Program-made: the position numbers and the translations under genes | Assembly (NCBI GenBank): GCA_012295275.1 | Contig: CM022677.1 | Location: 11,810,050 to 11,874,049, forward strand | Origin: Chrysomallon squamiferum | Lineage: Eukaryota > Mollusca > Gastropoda > Neomphalida > Peltospiridae | Direction of reading: 5' to 3' | Length of the DNA stretch: 64,000 nt | Shown: piece by piece, positions 12,380-24,097 of the stretch | How positions within the stretch are numbered: the stretch's first letter is position 1 | Layout: the number at the start of each line of letters is the position of its first letter | The notes under the pieces: model-generated | What the model saw: only the letters and a program-made list of their open reading frames with translations | Told to the model about the DNA's origin: nothing | Database searches by the model: none

Positions 12380-13720
12380 GATATACACACATACACACAC
12401 ACATATATACACACATACATAAACACACACGAGTATAGGAATGAAAATGTATTTGTATGTTTAGAAGATGATTAGTATGTATATGTATATAAAAGGATAA
12501 ATAACTACATGTGTGTGTGTGTGTGTGTGAAAAAGAGTGGACAGATGGTAGATGATAATAGACAGGTAAATTGATAGACAGAAGAAAGTAGATAGATTAC
12601 TAGAAAGATAGATATATGCAAGGAGGCATGAGTATATACCTGCACATCTGTAAGAACGACCGACTCTGTTGCTTATGTATATGGCATAAACAGATAGATT
12701 AAATAAAAATATTTATAGAGAGATAACTAGATAGAAAGAGTATTTCTAAATACTTAAAAAGGATGTAAATAGAGAGTGTGTATACGTACGTGTGTGTGTG
12801 TGTGCGTATATGTTTGTGTGAGTGCAAGATAAACTGTGGCTATGTATAACTGAGAATGTGAGATAGATTGATATAGAGATAGACATCGCTTCAGAGAGAG
12901 ATTGATAGGTTAGGTAGACAATAATTAGGTACATATATAGATAGATAGATACAGCTAACATAGATAAACTGATGTGTTAGAGAGAATGGGTATATAAATG
13001 TGTGTCAAAGATAGTGTGCTTTTTGTGGATTTTTGAGAGAGATGATTGATAGAGAGATAATAGATTAAATATAAATAAATAAATACATGAGTGAATAGAT
13101 TTATGTTTATATATGTGTGTGTTAGAGAGGGTAGATTATAGATTGATGGATGGACACATACACAGAATAAACTATACAAACAACATAAATAGATACATAG
13201 ATTCATAATCATGAGTATTTGTATTTATGTTAGAGGATTGGTATATAACTGAATGTATGAATAAGAGTTTGTTTATATGGGTGTTAGATGGCAGTTAGAT
13301 AGCTAGACTGAGAGAGACTGACATGTAGGTGTGGTTATATGTGTTTGTGTGTTATAGAGAGAGAACAGGTATTGACCTCACTATGATTCAGAGAAGTATG
13401 CCATGTTTTTTCGAGAATGAGACATAATTATATAAATAAATATAGATATAGACAGACAGACAGAGGATAGTGATGAATAAATGGTTAGCTAGACAGGTAA
13501 TGGGCACATGTATATATGAGTAAGAAAATCATATGATTTCTTCATTAAAGTCTGTTTCTATGTTAGAAAGAGGTGAGCAGGTGCGAGTTTAAGCTAAACC
13601 ACAGGTTGACCAATAACGAGACAGAGAGATAGACAAATAGAAATTGATGGTGAAATAAAACAAATATATAGATAGACAGATAGATAGATAGAAACATGCA
13701 GGTAAGTAAGAATGGATGGA
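12380..13720. repeat. CA/TG and GATA-type tetranucleotide-rich region
   Basis: Continuous degenerate simple repeats (TG, GATA, GACA, GGAT) with no convincing exon. Reading frames here are simple Tyr/Ser/Thr/His strings. Confidence 0.85.
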
Positions 13721-13906
13721 GTGTTAGATGGAGGGATGGATGAAAGTTTTGGTTTAAAGAAGAATTGGGAAAATAATAAAAGGATAAAAAGAGGGAATGA
13801 TGGACTGAAAGGTTTTCAATTGTATAAGCAATTACTTTTCAGACTTTATCACATTGTTAACAAATAAGATCCTCATTGTAGGCCCATGGATTGAGTGATA
13901 TATCAA

Positions 13907-14840
13907 TGGAATTTGGCTTAATATATAAACTGTGTGATGAGGAATATGTGGAGTTAGGAGGGAGGCATGACTGGAAGTACCATTAAATTGTTAATGAGAG
14001 ACTAGTGATTTCTGTTATTGTTTATGAAGAGAACATTAATATGGAAGTCTAGTCTGTGTTTATCTACACTGAAAGCAGAGTCTTCATCTGCTGATTAGAA
14101 GGTAAATATGATAAGATAAGAAGTGTCTATAATATTTTCTGTTAAATAGCACATTAAACACAGAACCTATAATACTGAATTACACTTAAACATCTGGTAA
14201 AATAAAATAATCCAGCTAATTAGAGTAATATGGAGAGTGACAGAGAGAGTAAGAAAGCCAGATATTTAATATGTCATAAATTATTCTTAAGTACACATAC
14301 ACTTCTGTCTCTACTCTGTTGGTCTGTCTGTCTGTCTGTATAAAGAAAGGGCTTTCAAGGTAATGGCAATGTATTCAAAATTAGAAAAAAGTAGCAATAC
14401 CCTATATATGTGAATTGCTATATAGAGATTGCTAAAATATACGGAGCGGCTAACCACACGAGATTTCTGTCTTCTCAGTATGAATAATCTGACATCATTT
14501 CTGAAATGAGTTTGAACACTTCAAAATAAATAGTACAAATTAAAATTTATAAAACTATACTTAATAATGTAGATTTTAAAAACAAAATCTGTGCTCAACC
14601 TGATTGCATGAAAGAGAAAAACAACACCACCTTTTAATTTAGAAAAATAATCTTTACAAATATCGTTATATATGAATGTGTTCTAAAACATTTCTGAATT
14701 ACTGTTACTGTTATATAAATATATGTTCACAAATGCAACACTGAGAGGAATAAACTTCTTTAATCACCACCACTGATCAAGATATAAATGACTGGCATGA
14801 TTTACATGTTTATGATGTTTCGTGTTTGAAACGTTTTTGC
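13907..14840. other. Start of the unpaired centre; no gene seen
   Basis: The inverted match stops at 13,906, where the right copy meets the gap. The sequence continues as part of the direct duplication (to 14,400), followed by unique AT-rich DNA. No exon was recognised. Confidence 0.6.
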
Positions 14841-14842
14841 AG

Positions 14843-15028
14843 TTCATGCTTTGGGCTGCTTTTCGCTTCAAGTCAGCTCCAGGTCGTGCTTTTCACGTGA
14901 CCCGCTACACACGGGAAGAGGGTGGAGCCCATGGACGTCGGTGTCCTTGCATTGGACGTGAACGATTGGGAGAACCAAAGAAATCCAACTGTACAAGAAA
15001 AAAAGAAAAATGTTTATTTATTATATAA
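14843..15028 (+). other. Candidate exon of unknown function, copy 1
   Basis: A good acceptor (cgtttttgcag) ends at about 14,842. The following stretch is less AT-rich than its surroundings and open in one frame: FMLWAAFRFKSAPGRAF, then a basic, Cys-containing tail, stopping at 15,026. A diverged copy with its own acceptor-like sequence lies at 16,277-16,440. The two copies share tacacacgggaaga but differ in reading frame, so at most one can be coding. I do not recognise the peptide. Confidence 0.25.
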
Positions 15029-15133
15029 TGTTATCTTTACTTCATTCGCAGTATAGCTGTGTCTAATATGAAAGTAGAGAATATTTGCGAAAAATAATAA
15101 TGTTTTAAAATATTTTATTATGATACCTTATAC

Positions 15134-15311
15134 TCAGGATGTATCCATGGGTTCCTCAAATGGGTCAACCTCCACTGGTTGAATGTCTCTGTCGTCGAAG
15201 GGGTCAACCTCCATTGGTTGAATGTCTCTGTCGTCGAAGGGGTCAACCTCCATTGGTTGAATGTCTCTGTCGTCGAATGGGTCAACCTCCATGGGCTCTT
15301 CGAAACGGATT
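15134..15311 (-). CDS. Terminal exon with three 13-residue acidic repeats
   Basis: A strong acceptor (tgttattttcag) precedes 15,311. The 58-residue frame reads IRFEE, then PMEVDPFDDRDIQ three times without change, then PVEVDPFEEPMDTS and TGA at 15,134. The DNA unit is 39 bp and almost identical between copies, indicating recent tandem expansion. The protein would be strongly acidic (Asp/Glu-rich) and probably disordered. The exon starts one base before a codon, so an upstream exon ending in phase 2 is needed; I could not identify it. The function is unknown. Confidence 0.45.
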
Positions 15312-15828
15312 CTGAAAATAACAGAATTGTTCAAATATTTATAGAAACCATTCACTAAATATTTTTAGACATGAATAATTAATAAAATAATAGTTGTCAG
15401 GTAATGAGATATCTTTAACACTCCTTTATTCTTTTTAAATAAAAACATTCGATAAAAACAAACTATCTGTAATTCATTGTTATTATTTTTATGTACAAAT
15501 AAACATATATTGACAAGGGTATATTAATAATATAAGAAACAGGAATCATAGCATTAGAGGTTAGAAAGTAATGACTACACACAGTTTTCAGTTATCGTTG
15601 ATTGTCTAATCTAAAACTAATCTAGCACAACCTCACTGTGAATAAAACAATATGTCCAGTTTGGACTAAATATGTTAATAATATAAAAATTAAACCTACA
15701 CAAATGTAACCTTTATCACTTGCTGATGCATTTCAATATAAAAAGTAAAAAAGAAGGAAAGTAGAGTCAGAACTAACTCGAATGCGCTAATCTTCAATAT
15801 CGCCAACTGTATATATGTAAACAAAGCA

Positions 15829-15838
15829 TTGATGACGT
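15829..15838. promoter_or_regulatory. Palindromic CRE-like site
   Basis: The sequence atgacgtcat contains the full TGACGTCA consensus bound by CREB/ATF bZIP factors. It lies in less repetitive DNA about 230 bp upstream of the candidate start exon at 16,062. An 8-bp match can occur by chance. Confidence 0.35.
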
Positions 15839-16061
15839 CATAGACCCGAACGTAAAAACGAAGTTAGCCGAATATTAATTTATATTTTCAACTCCGATCG
15901 ATATATAAATAAACACTATATAAAACCAAGTGTACGCTTAGTATAAATTCGAATTTGTAAGCACGAAATCTTCAGTGATTTAAATCTTATTATAATTTAT
16001 CTTTTAACTATTGTCATCAATAATTATTTTTTTATTTTCAAAGTAATTCGTGTTATTTTAG

Positions 16062-16135
16062 GTATGTCTGCCGCAAATATGTCTTTCTATTCAAACCGAA
16101 ACAAAACCAAGAACCGAGATGTACGATTAATGTAA
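16062..16135 (+). other. Candidate start exon (tentative)
   Basis: The acceptor-like gtgttattttag is followed at 16,064 by ATG and an open frame MSAANMSFYSNRNKTKNRD. A GT after GAT at 16,121 could be a donor; otherwise the frame stops at 16,133. The CRE-like site upstream makes a small plus-strand gene possible. Evidence is thin: the peptide is short and unrecognised, and ttttag/gtatgt could equally be read as a donor. Confidence 0.2.
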
Positions 16136-16276
16136 TAAATTAATCTAAATTTCTATGATTATATTTACTGATCACCATGTTCACATTCTTCACTTTATGA
16201 TGTTTCGTAAATAACATAGTGTTTTAATAATTATTATCAGCTTTATATTCATCGGGTTTTTTTTTTTGGTTTTTTT

Positions 16277-16440
16277 ATCAGTTTGTGGTTTGAGCTGCTT
16301 TTCGCATCATGTCAACTGTCATGCCGTGCTTGTTGGACCACTACACACGGGAAGACGGTTTTGCCCATGGACACCCATGGAGGTGACCCATCCGTAGAAA
16401 GAAAGAAATCTACATCTACAAGAAGAAAGAACATTTTTAG
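16277..16440 (+). other. Diverged copy of the 14.84-kb candidate exon
   Basis: The upstream marker tttatgatgtttcgt and the block containing tacacacgggaaga are shared with 14,810-14,960. Here the frame used by copy 1 is interrupted. It contains cccatggaggtgacccat, which resembles the DNA of the acidic repeat exon at 15.13-15.31 kb read from the other strand. Confidence 0.35.
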
Positions 16441-16720
16441 TTACATATAATAACATGCAACTTCAGTATCGAGATCACAATTTATGTTACATGTTTTATG
16501 TTGCAAACAGAGGCGCAGCTATAATATTATGTACTGAAAACACAGTTTATTGGAAAATACAAGTGTCCTTTTTTATTTAACAATATTAGATAATTTTATT
16601 TTGCATAAAAAATAAATAAATAATAAGCTTAATTTTTCATTAATTGGTATAACGTACCTAACAAGTTGAATAATGAATCAACTTTTAAAGATGCCTATGA
16701 AAAACATTGAACGTCTTTCA

Positions 16721-16722
<2 letters not shown>

Positions 16723-16790
<68 letters not shown>
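16723..16790. repeat. (TTA)n microsatellite
   Basis: About 68 bases of nearly perfect triplets, absent from the corresponding place in copy 1 near 9.88 kb. Confidence 0.95.
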
Positions 16791-18234
16791 TGTCAAGATA
16801 GTGGGGTTGCAATTTAGAGGTGAGATACTATATTAAAATGAACTAACTTCAACATATTATTGACATTTACAGATGTATCTTTCATAAATACTTGCAACTT
16901 TAATACAGATTCTTATTATTAAAAATAAAGTAAAACACAAATTAATTAACTTAGTTAAGAATATAAATAAATAAATAATAAATAAATAAAAATCCTTCAG
17001 TATTTTCAGAATACACAGAATCTCTGCCAGTGAGATAAAATATCATCGCTGCTTTATTATCAATATTTTCTGCAGTGTTTATAACAAAATTACTGAAGTT
17101 ATAATTACAGCTACACCTGCATTATCTCTACAGTCTGAGAGGTAGATAGGTAGGTGGATAAATATACAGACAGAGACATAGACAGTCCGACAGGCAGACA
17201 TATAGATAGATAGATGGATAGACAGACCGACAGAGAGATTAAAATGACCAATAAAAGAAAAGATGTTAAAAGCGAGGTTAATATGATATTATATTATAAC
17301 GCATATACAAACATTTTCTTACAAGTTCATTTGCCTATGAAATGTAAAATGTCTCTCTATCTCTGTATCAATCCATAGCTATCGTCAGTGTATCTATTTA
17401 ACTACATATATATCAACTTATGTATATAACTATCACAGAACACTGAAACAAGAAAAAAATAAAAGAGTAAGAAAGAAAATAACATGATTTCAGGCATATA
17501 TTTATTATAAAGAAACAGTTATATTAAATAGAAATAAAAAATAATATATAGGTTTAAAAAAATAGTCATTTTAGTGAATTCAGTAAATTGAGTAAATGAT
17601 CTGTATTCAGCAGACTTATGATGTCAGTAATAATCTTTTGTCGCTTCATTTATTGAAAAAATATATATTTCTATGTGATTTCTTTTTGTTATTTTGTTCT
17701 TTTTTAACATTCTACTTCACACTCAGTCGTTTTTGTATATTTTCCAACGTGTTAAATAGAGTTATTTCCCGTAGACCACACACTTCTGAAATAGATTACT
17801 CCGCATATGCGATGCGACGGTAAATTAGATTTGCTGCTTTTAGATGAAAAGAACTAATTGTGTATAATATTTTGTAACAGACAGCACCAGCTTAATAACA
17901 TTCCTTACGTTTTGTTTGTATTTTAAATAACCAGTTTCCTTTAGTTTTGGTTTATTTAATGTGTTATTATTATTTATTGAATTATTGTAAAATGCTTATT
18001 TTATTTAATGTTTTTATTCAAGTTAATTTATTTCTTTTCGATTTGTCACTTTAAAAACAATGAATTTATTTGCAAATTATTTGTTTATGAAATGTACAAA
18101 TTAAACCTGAATCTTCGTTTCTGTTGGGGAACATTGCCAACTGGAAAAGTTAATACAGTAATCTTATAACAAATTATCATTTCAGTTTATTATACACACA
18201 TTTGCATAAAAATAATCCAGTATGAAAAATTTGA

Positions 18235-18640
18235 TTAAGTTGAAAAAGTACTTAGGCAAGGTGTTACCTTTATCAGATCTAATTTACACATCATAAAAAA
18301 GTTATGAAAATAGATGTAAAATACTTGAAACTGGAAGTTCAAAACCCCGATCAGACGGTTTCCGAGCGCTCACGGAAACTTCCGATCGAAATCCAAATGG
18401 CAGTGACGAACGCCGATCAGTGTTTACAAACTTTTAAACATCCAATCAAGTCTATATAGATTATTAAAAGTAATTTGGGGAATACATCATATAACTAATG
18501 TCGTGTATACGTATATTCCTATTATTGAGTAGTAATTGCTGCCAAGATCGAAACGAATTATTAATTAGTGTTTTTGTTTTCTCTGTAACTTTGACGTCAT
18601 ACTATCTCTAACAATATTTATCAGTGTTGATTGATTATTC
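18235..18640. repeat. Dispersed element B, copy 2
   Basis: Same orientation as copy 1. The core reads gcgctcacggaaacttccga followed by aatccaaatggcagtg. The ETS-like repeat is kept, while the YY1-like site has lost its AAG context. Confidence 0.7.
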
Positions 18641-18899
18641 TCCAAAAGTTAACAGTGGATGATTCTTGGTTTTATCAGGAAGGGACTTTACAACTTCCTC
18701 TATAATGACTAAGGACACTGCACACACTATGTATGGTTCTACACTGCAAATTAGAAATGATTGCAGAAGAAATGAAAATATGTGGAGCAATGATATTTTT
18801 AAATAGAGAGCAGGTTCCAGATTAATGTTGTTTTCATAAAGATTATTAGCAGTTAACTTGAGAGCAGCTGTAAGTGATTTAAAGGAATGGAGAGATGAT

Positions 18900-20570
18900 T
18901 GACAGAGATATGAGACTGACTGTCAGATGAAAGGTTAACAGGTGAAGAGATAAACAGGAAGATACAAAGAAAGAAAGAAGGATATATTGATAGATTGATA
19001 GACAGCTAGATCAGTAGAAGTTAACAAATGAACTGATAGATAGGTAGATAGGTAAACATGACAATGGCCATCTATCTATTCTGTGTATTCTTCTTTCTGT
19101 CATGTGTTTTGTGTGCCAGGCTGAGTAGACGTACAGATGTATATATAAATCATACAGGTTGTAATGCAGGCACAGTTAGTTATGTATGTAGGTAGTTTGT
19201 CAGGGAGTTGGAGAGATGATTGATGGATGGTTATTGATCTGTTGTAATGTAGATATATAAACAGATAGGTATGTAGGTAAGTAGTTCAGTAGGTTGATAT
19301 GTAGATATATGTCGACAGTCATCTAACAGATATCAGACACACAGAGATACAAACAGGTAGGTAGGTCAGTACTTCAGTAGATATATGTAGATAGTTAACT
19401 AATAGACAGCAGAGACACAGAGAGACAGGTAGATGTAGGCAAGTATGGATGGTAATGTGGACGACTGAATGTATATGGAGGTGTAGGTATGCATAAGGTT
19501 GGAGCAGGGAATAGTATATACTTGTGTATGGGAAGGAAAATTTGCTTGTGTTTTTTGAAGAGTGTGAATATACTGAGTGTATATGTGTGCAAACATACAG
19601 AAAAATAGGGAGATCTGTAGGAGATGTAGACAAGCATATGTTTAAATGACTGATAGATGTTATTGATGGTTATTGATTTCAGTGGATGGACAAGATAAAA
19701 GAAAATTAGACAGATTATATAACTGCTAGGTAGATTGATCAAGAGAAAATGTTTAGATAGACATACATATAGAAATGTGTGTAGATAGACATACATATGG
19801 AGATGTATGCATATGCATAAAAAAATGAATGTGTGTGTGTGTCTGTGTGTCTGTGTGTGTGCGTGTGTGTGTTCTGGTGATAAGCATAGCTAAATATGGG
19901 AATTGTGAATGAGAGTTATAAATGGACAGTATCACAGAAAGATAGATATAGAAAGTAGTTATAATTATTTAGGGAGATAGTCAGGAAGATGAAAAGGTGA
20001 TTTCATGGATGGTTATTGATGGAATGTAATGTAGATGGATAGAGAAATATATATATATATATGTGGAGGATAGACAGAGAGATATATAGATAGCTAAACA
20101 GATAGGCAGTTGCGTAGGTTCAGTAGATAGACAGAAAGATAGATAGAAAGATAGAAGGATTGATGTGAAGCAAGATAGGTAATGTGATGGTAAAGTGGAT
20201 GGCAGTAGATTTGAGGATGTATATGTGTAAGAAAATGATTATGTTAGAAATGGCGTTAAGAGAGAGAATATATTTGGTAGATAAACAGACACACACACAC
20301 ACACACACAGCCAGACTCAAACACACGCAGACAAACATAGAGGATAGGATCTGTGTTTGGATTGAGTTAGTGATGAACTGATAGATTATAAGTAGCTATA
20401 CAAGATAAATATTGATAGATTATACAGTTATAGAGAAATAAATACAGGTAGGTTATATAGATAAATATACAGAGGTAAATACAGGTAGATATCCAGAGAT
20501 ACATACGTATAGATTATACAGACAGATATACAGCAAGATAGCAAGGTTTATATAAGAAAGTAATATTCAG
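18900..20570. repeat. Extended GATA / AGGT / TG simple-repeat region
   Basis: Degenerate GATA, GGTA, GACA and TG repeats with no convincing exon on either strand. Confidence 0.85.
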
Positions 20571-20767
20571 TGAGAAAGATATTCAGTGAGCTGGACATAT
20601 GATTGATCGATTGTTATTGAAAAAATAGGCGTATAAGCTAGAGAGATAATATAGTAGGTAGGTATGTTACTAGTTGGTATGTTACTGATATTTAGACAGA
20701 CTGATAGATATATAGATAGTATGTGTGTTAAGGAATGGGTATGTGTTAATATACAAACACACATGCA

Positions 20768-20770
<3 letters not shown>

Positions 20771-20824
<54 letters not shown>
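20771..20824. repeat. (TA)n microsatellite
   Basis: About 54 bases of pure TA, flanked by CA and TG runs that could pair with each other. Confidence 0.95.
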
Positions 20825-20827
<3 letters not shown>

Positions 20828-22349
20828 CTACATGTGTGTGTGTGTGTGTGTTATAGTTGATTGTATAATGTGTATAAAAGGGTGGGCAGATGGTACATGA
20901 TAACAGATAGGTAAATTGATAGACAGAAGAAAGCTAGATAGATTACTAGAACGATAGATAGATGCAAGGAGGCATGAGTTTATACCCACACAACTGTAGG
21001 AAAGACTGAGTCTGTTGCTTATGTATATGGGATAAATACATAGATAGATAACTAGATAGAAAGAGTGTATTTAAATAATTAAAAATAATGTAAATAGAGA
21101 ATGTGTGTGTGTTTGAATGTGTGCACAAAAGACTCTGCTATGTGTAACTGAGAAAGTGAGATAGATTGATATAGAGATAGACATATTGATCTCTTGAGAG
21201 ATAGATTGATAGGTTTGGTAAGCAATAATTAGGTACATATATAGATATATATACACAGATAACATAGATACATTGATGTGTATCTGTATGTTTTACAGAG
21301 AACGGGTATATAAATGTGTATAAAAAAAAGAAGTGTATGTACTTAAGAATAGGTTTATGACATATAAATATTTCCCTCTGGCTTTCTTACCCTCTCTGTC
21401 ACTCTCCACACACATATATATATAACTTACACTTACTTATACTATGTAGATAGATAGATAGAAACATGCAGGTAAGTAAGGATGGATGGAGTGTTAGACG
21501 GTTGGTTGGATGAAAGTTTTGGTGCAAAGACGAATTGGGAATGTAATAAACGGATAAAAGGATGGAATGGTGGACAGAAAGGTTTTCAGTTATAGAAGCA
21601 ATTACTTTTCAGACATTATGACATTCTTAACAAATAACCTCTTCACTGTATCCATGGATTGAGGGATATACTGATGGAAGGTGGCTTAATCTATAAACGG
21701 TATGATAACAAATATATGGACTTAGGAGGGAGGCATGACTGGAGGTACCAATAAATTGTTAATGAGAGACTAGTGATTTCTGGTATTGTTTATGAAGAGA
21801 ACATTAATCTAGAAATCTACACTGAAAACATAGTCGCCATCTATTGGTAAGAAGTAAATATGATAAAATATAAAGATGTTTGTAGCAGTTTGTGTTAAAG
21901 AGTACATTAATCACAGAACCTGTAATACTTAATTATCAATTAATATCTGGTAAAATGAAATAATCCATCTAATTAGAGTAATCTGGAGATTGACAGAGAG
22001 AGTAAAAAGCCAGAGGGAAATAGTTATATATCATAACTTACTCTTAAGTACATACACTTCTGTCTATACTCTGTTGGTCTGTCTGTCTGTCTGTATATAG
22101 AAAGGGCTTTCAAAGTAATGACACTGTATTCAAAATTAGAAAAAGTAGCAATACCCTATGTATCCATCTGTTCATATATCTTCAGTAACTATGTATGTAT
22201 GTATGTAGGTAAATCTATTTATCATAATCTGTCTATCTGTCTATCTATCTAACCAATTAAATGTTACTGAACAAATCTTTATTAATGTACTAATTAGCCA
22301 TTCCCTTTGGAAATGTTGCCACCCCTACACCACGGTGAGGTTCAGTACA

Positions 22350-22530
22350 CGTAGGGGATGTTAGTAATGGTTAGTATTTGTTAAATATTAGTATTTGGTT
22401 AATGGTTAGTATTTGTTAAATGTTAATATTTGGTTAATGGTTAGTATTTGTTAAACATTAGTGTTTGGTTAATGGTTACTATTTGGTTAATGGTATTATT
22501 TGTTAAATGTTAGTATTTTGTTAATGGTTA
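22350..22530. repeat. Minisatellite of ttagtatttgttaaatg type
   Basis: Several degenerate tandem copies of a unit containing ttaatggttagtatttgtta. A few more copies are scattered to 22,870, with TG-rich DNA at 22,556-22,800. Confidence 0.85.
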
Positions 22531-22915
22531 TAATTTGTTTTAATTGTAAAATAATATGTGTGTATGTGAATGTGTGTGTATGTTGATGTGTGTGTGTGTT
22601 TGTGTTTATACACGTATTCAGATAAGTATGTGGTAATTATTAGTAATTGTAACTAATTGGTTAAGGTTAGTATTGTTAAATGTTAGTATGTTTGTGTGTG
22701 AGTGTATATGTGTTTGTATATATGTTAGTGTAGGTCTGTGTGTGTTCTGTCTGTATGGATATTCGTATGTGTCTGTATGGATGTATGTGTGTGTCTCTAT
22801 ATAACGTTTACTACCTGGTTAATGGTTAGTATTCATGTTAATTGTTAGTATTTTGGTTGTATGTTAGTACTTATTAATTAAAAAACAATACAAACCTGAG
22901 CCCACCTCTCAAGGG

Positions 22916-24081
22916 TTATAGAGCTGCACGGAGCATAACCAGCTTCACGTCAACATCATCAACACAATCTCCTATAGCACTGATATGCTGGGGCAAAAGG
23001 GACAGAATGTTATTATCACTGCAGATATTACCAACTTCAAATAAATATTTTACAAATAAATGTCTGTATCTATTACTGTTACTATCATCATCATAAAATA
23101 TAAAAAATGACAGAAGGATGCCAGCTGAAGTTAAAGCAATACACCTAGAGTAACGTTGTAAGGTTTCTAATATTACACAAATCCTAGTAAACGACCTATC
23201 AGAAGACAAAATTCAATTAGAACAAATAAGATTTTCCACAACAGATAACTAAATATACGACTAAAATACGTAAATATACGACCGATATACGCAAATATAC
23301 GTCTGATGAATCCAGCTGCAGAATGTCGTCTGACTCTTCTGACTCTTTTCACTCTGAGAGGTGGCAATGTGTACATCTCGCAGTTTCCATCTCTTAAGTT
23401 GTACACGATGGCGGTGAATCTTGCAGAGCAAACTGGACAATTTCTTCTGCTTCTAGACCACCTCTCCAAACAGCTGAAACAAAATTCATGTAAACACGAG
23501 TCTGCATGACACTTATCTAAAAATGCTTCTGAACACAAAGAACAAGTAGGTGACTTATCTGATTCAGGCTGTTGTGTTGATTCAGCAGTGCTGGGTGATG
23601 GTGATGTTGACATCCCTGGTCTTTCTCCACATGCTGCTTTTACAGGGTCACGTTCGGAAATCTTTCGCCCTTTTGGAGTCTTCTCTGGGCACCCATCATC
23701 CTGTGCTTTCCGTTTCCTGGATGTTGATGCCCCTGGTCCTCTACGTGATGTTTCTCCAGGGTCACGTTCGGAAATCTTTCGCCTATTTGGAGGCTTCTTC
23801 GGGCACCCATCATCCTGTGCTTTCCGTCTCCTACATGTTGATGTCCCTGGTCCTGTACGTGATGTTTCTCCAGGGTCACGTCCGGAAATCTTTCGCCCAT
23901 TTGGAGGCTTCTTCGGGCACCCATCATCCTGTGCTTTCCGTTTCCTGGATGTTGATGTCCCTGGTCCTCTACGTGATGTTGCTCCAGGGTCACGTTCGGA
24001 AATCTTTCGCCCTTTTGGAGGCTTTTCAGGGCACTCATCATCCTGTGCTTTCCGTTTCTTAGACGCTCTTACTTTTCCCAT
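22916..24081 (-). CDS. RING-finger protein with four 38-residue repeats, Topors-like RING and C-terminal membrane segment
   Basis: Start at ATG 24,081, just inside an exon whose acceptor (atgttattgcag) ends at 24,095; the first exon is therefore probably non-coding. Residues 7-156 are four near-identical 38-residue repeats (RKAQDDGCPKKPP, GRKIS, RDPGETSR, GPGTSTS) rich in basic and Pro/Ser residues. Residues 180-218 form a C3HC4 RING: C180, C183, C196, H198, C201, C204, C215, C218. The spacing, CLHEFC and W208 recall Topors-type RINGs, so ubiquitin (or SUMO) E3 activity is likely. A basic stretch RVKRVRRVRR (243-252) leads into RIFAY/RIFTY/RIFSY repeats and a long hydrophobic segment. Unspliced, the frame stops at 23,173 (302 aa). 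A 71-nt GT-AG intron (23,195-23,125) joins in phase to a further 69 codons ending at 22,916 (364 aa). I favour the spliced form. RING identity is firm; the membrane location is inferred. Confidence 0.75.
23640..24060. repeat. 114-bp coding minisatellite, four copies
   Basis: The marker cacgttcggaaatctttcgc recurs at about 114-bp steps near 23,648, 23,762, 23,877 (with one change) and 23,991. Unit length is a multiple of three and the frame is kept in all copies. High DNA identity implies recent expansion or homogenisation. Confidence 0.9.
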
Positions 24082-24097
24082 TTCGTATTGATAACTG

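Larger units (their letters stand above)
9600..14400. repeat. Direct duplication, copy 1
   Basis: Blocks of this interval reappear in the same order and orientation at 16,440-22,160: 9,600-9,830, 10,490-10,920, 11,400-11,700, 11,820-12,260, 12,530-12,960 and 13,680-14,400. The copies are diverged and separated by indels, so this duplication is clearly older than the inverted one. Confidence 0.8.
16440..22160. repeat. Direct duplication, copy 2
   Basis: Diverged counterpart of 9,600-14,400, expanded by a block of tetranucleotide repeats at 18.9-20.8 kb. A shared marker such as aacatgcaggtaagtaag lies at 13,690 and 21,460. No gene was recognised inside. Confidence 0.8.

Noticed and set aside
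22318-22360. Short inverted repeat cccctac...gtagggg, considered as an RNA gene
   Set aside because: No tRNA or snRNA features around it; a 7-bp stem is expected by chance in a 64-kb window.
23550-24091. Long plus-strand frames opposite the RING gene repeats
   Set aside because: They exist because the 114-bp repeat lacks stops in several frames. The minus frame has the RING cysteines and matching splice sites.
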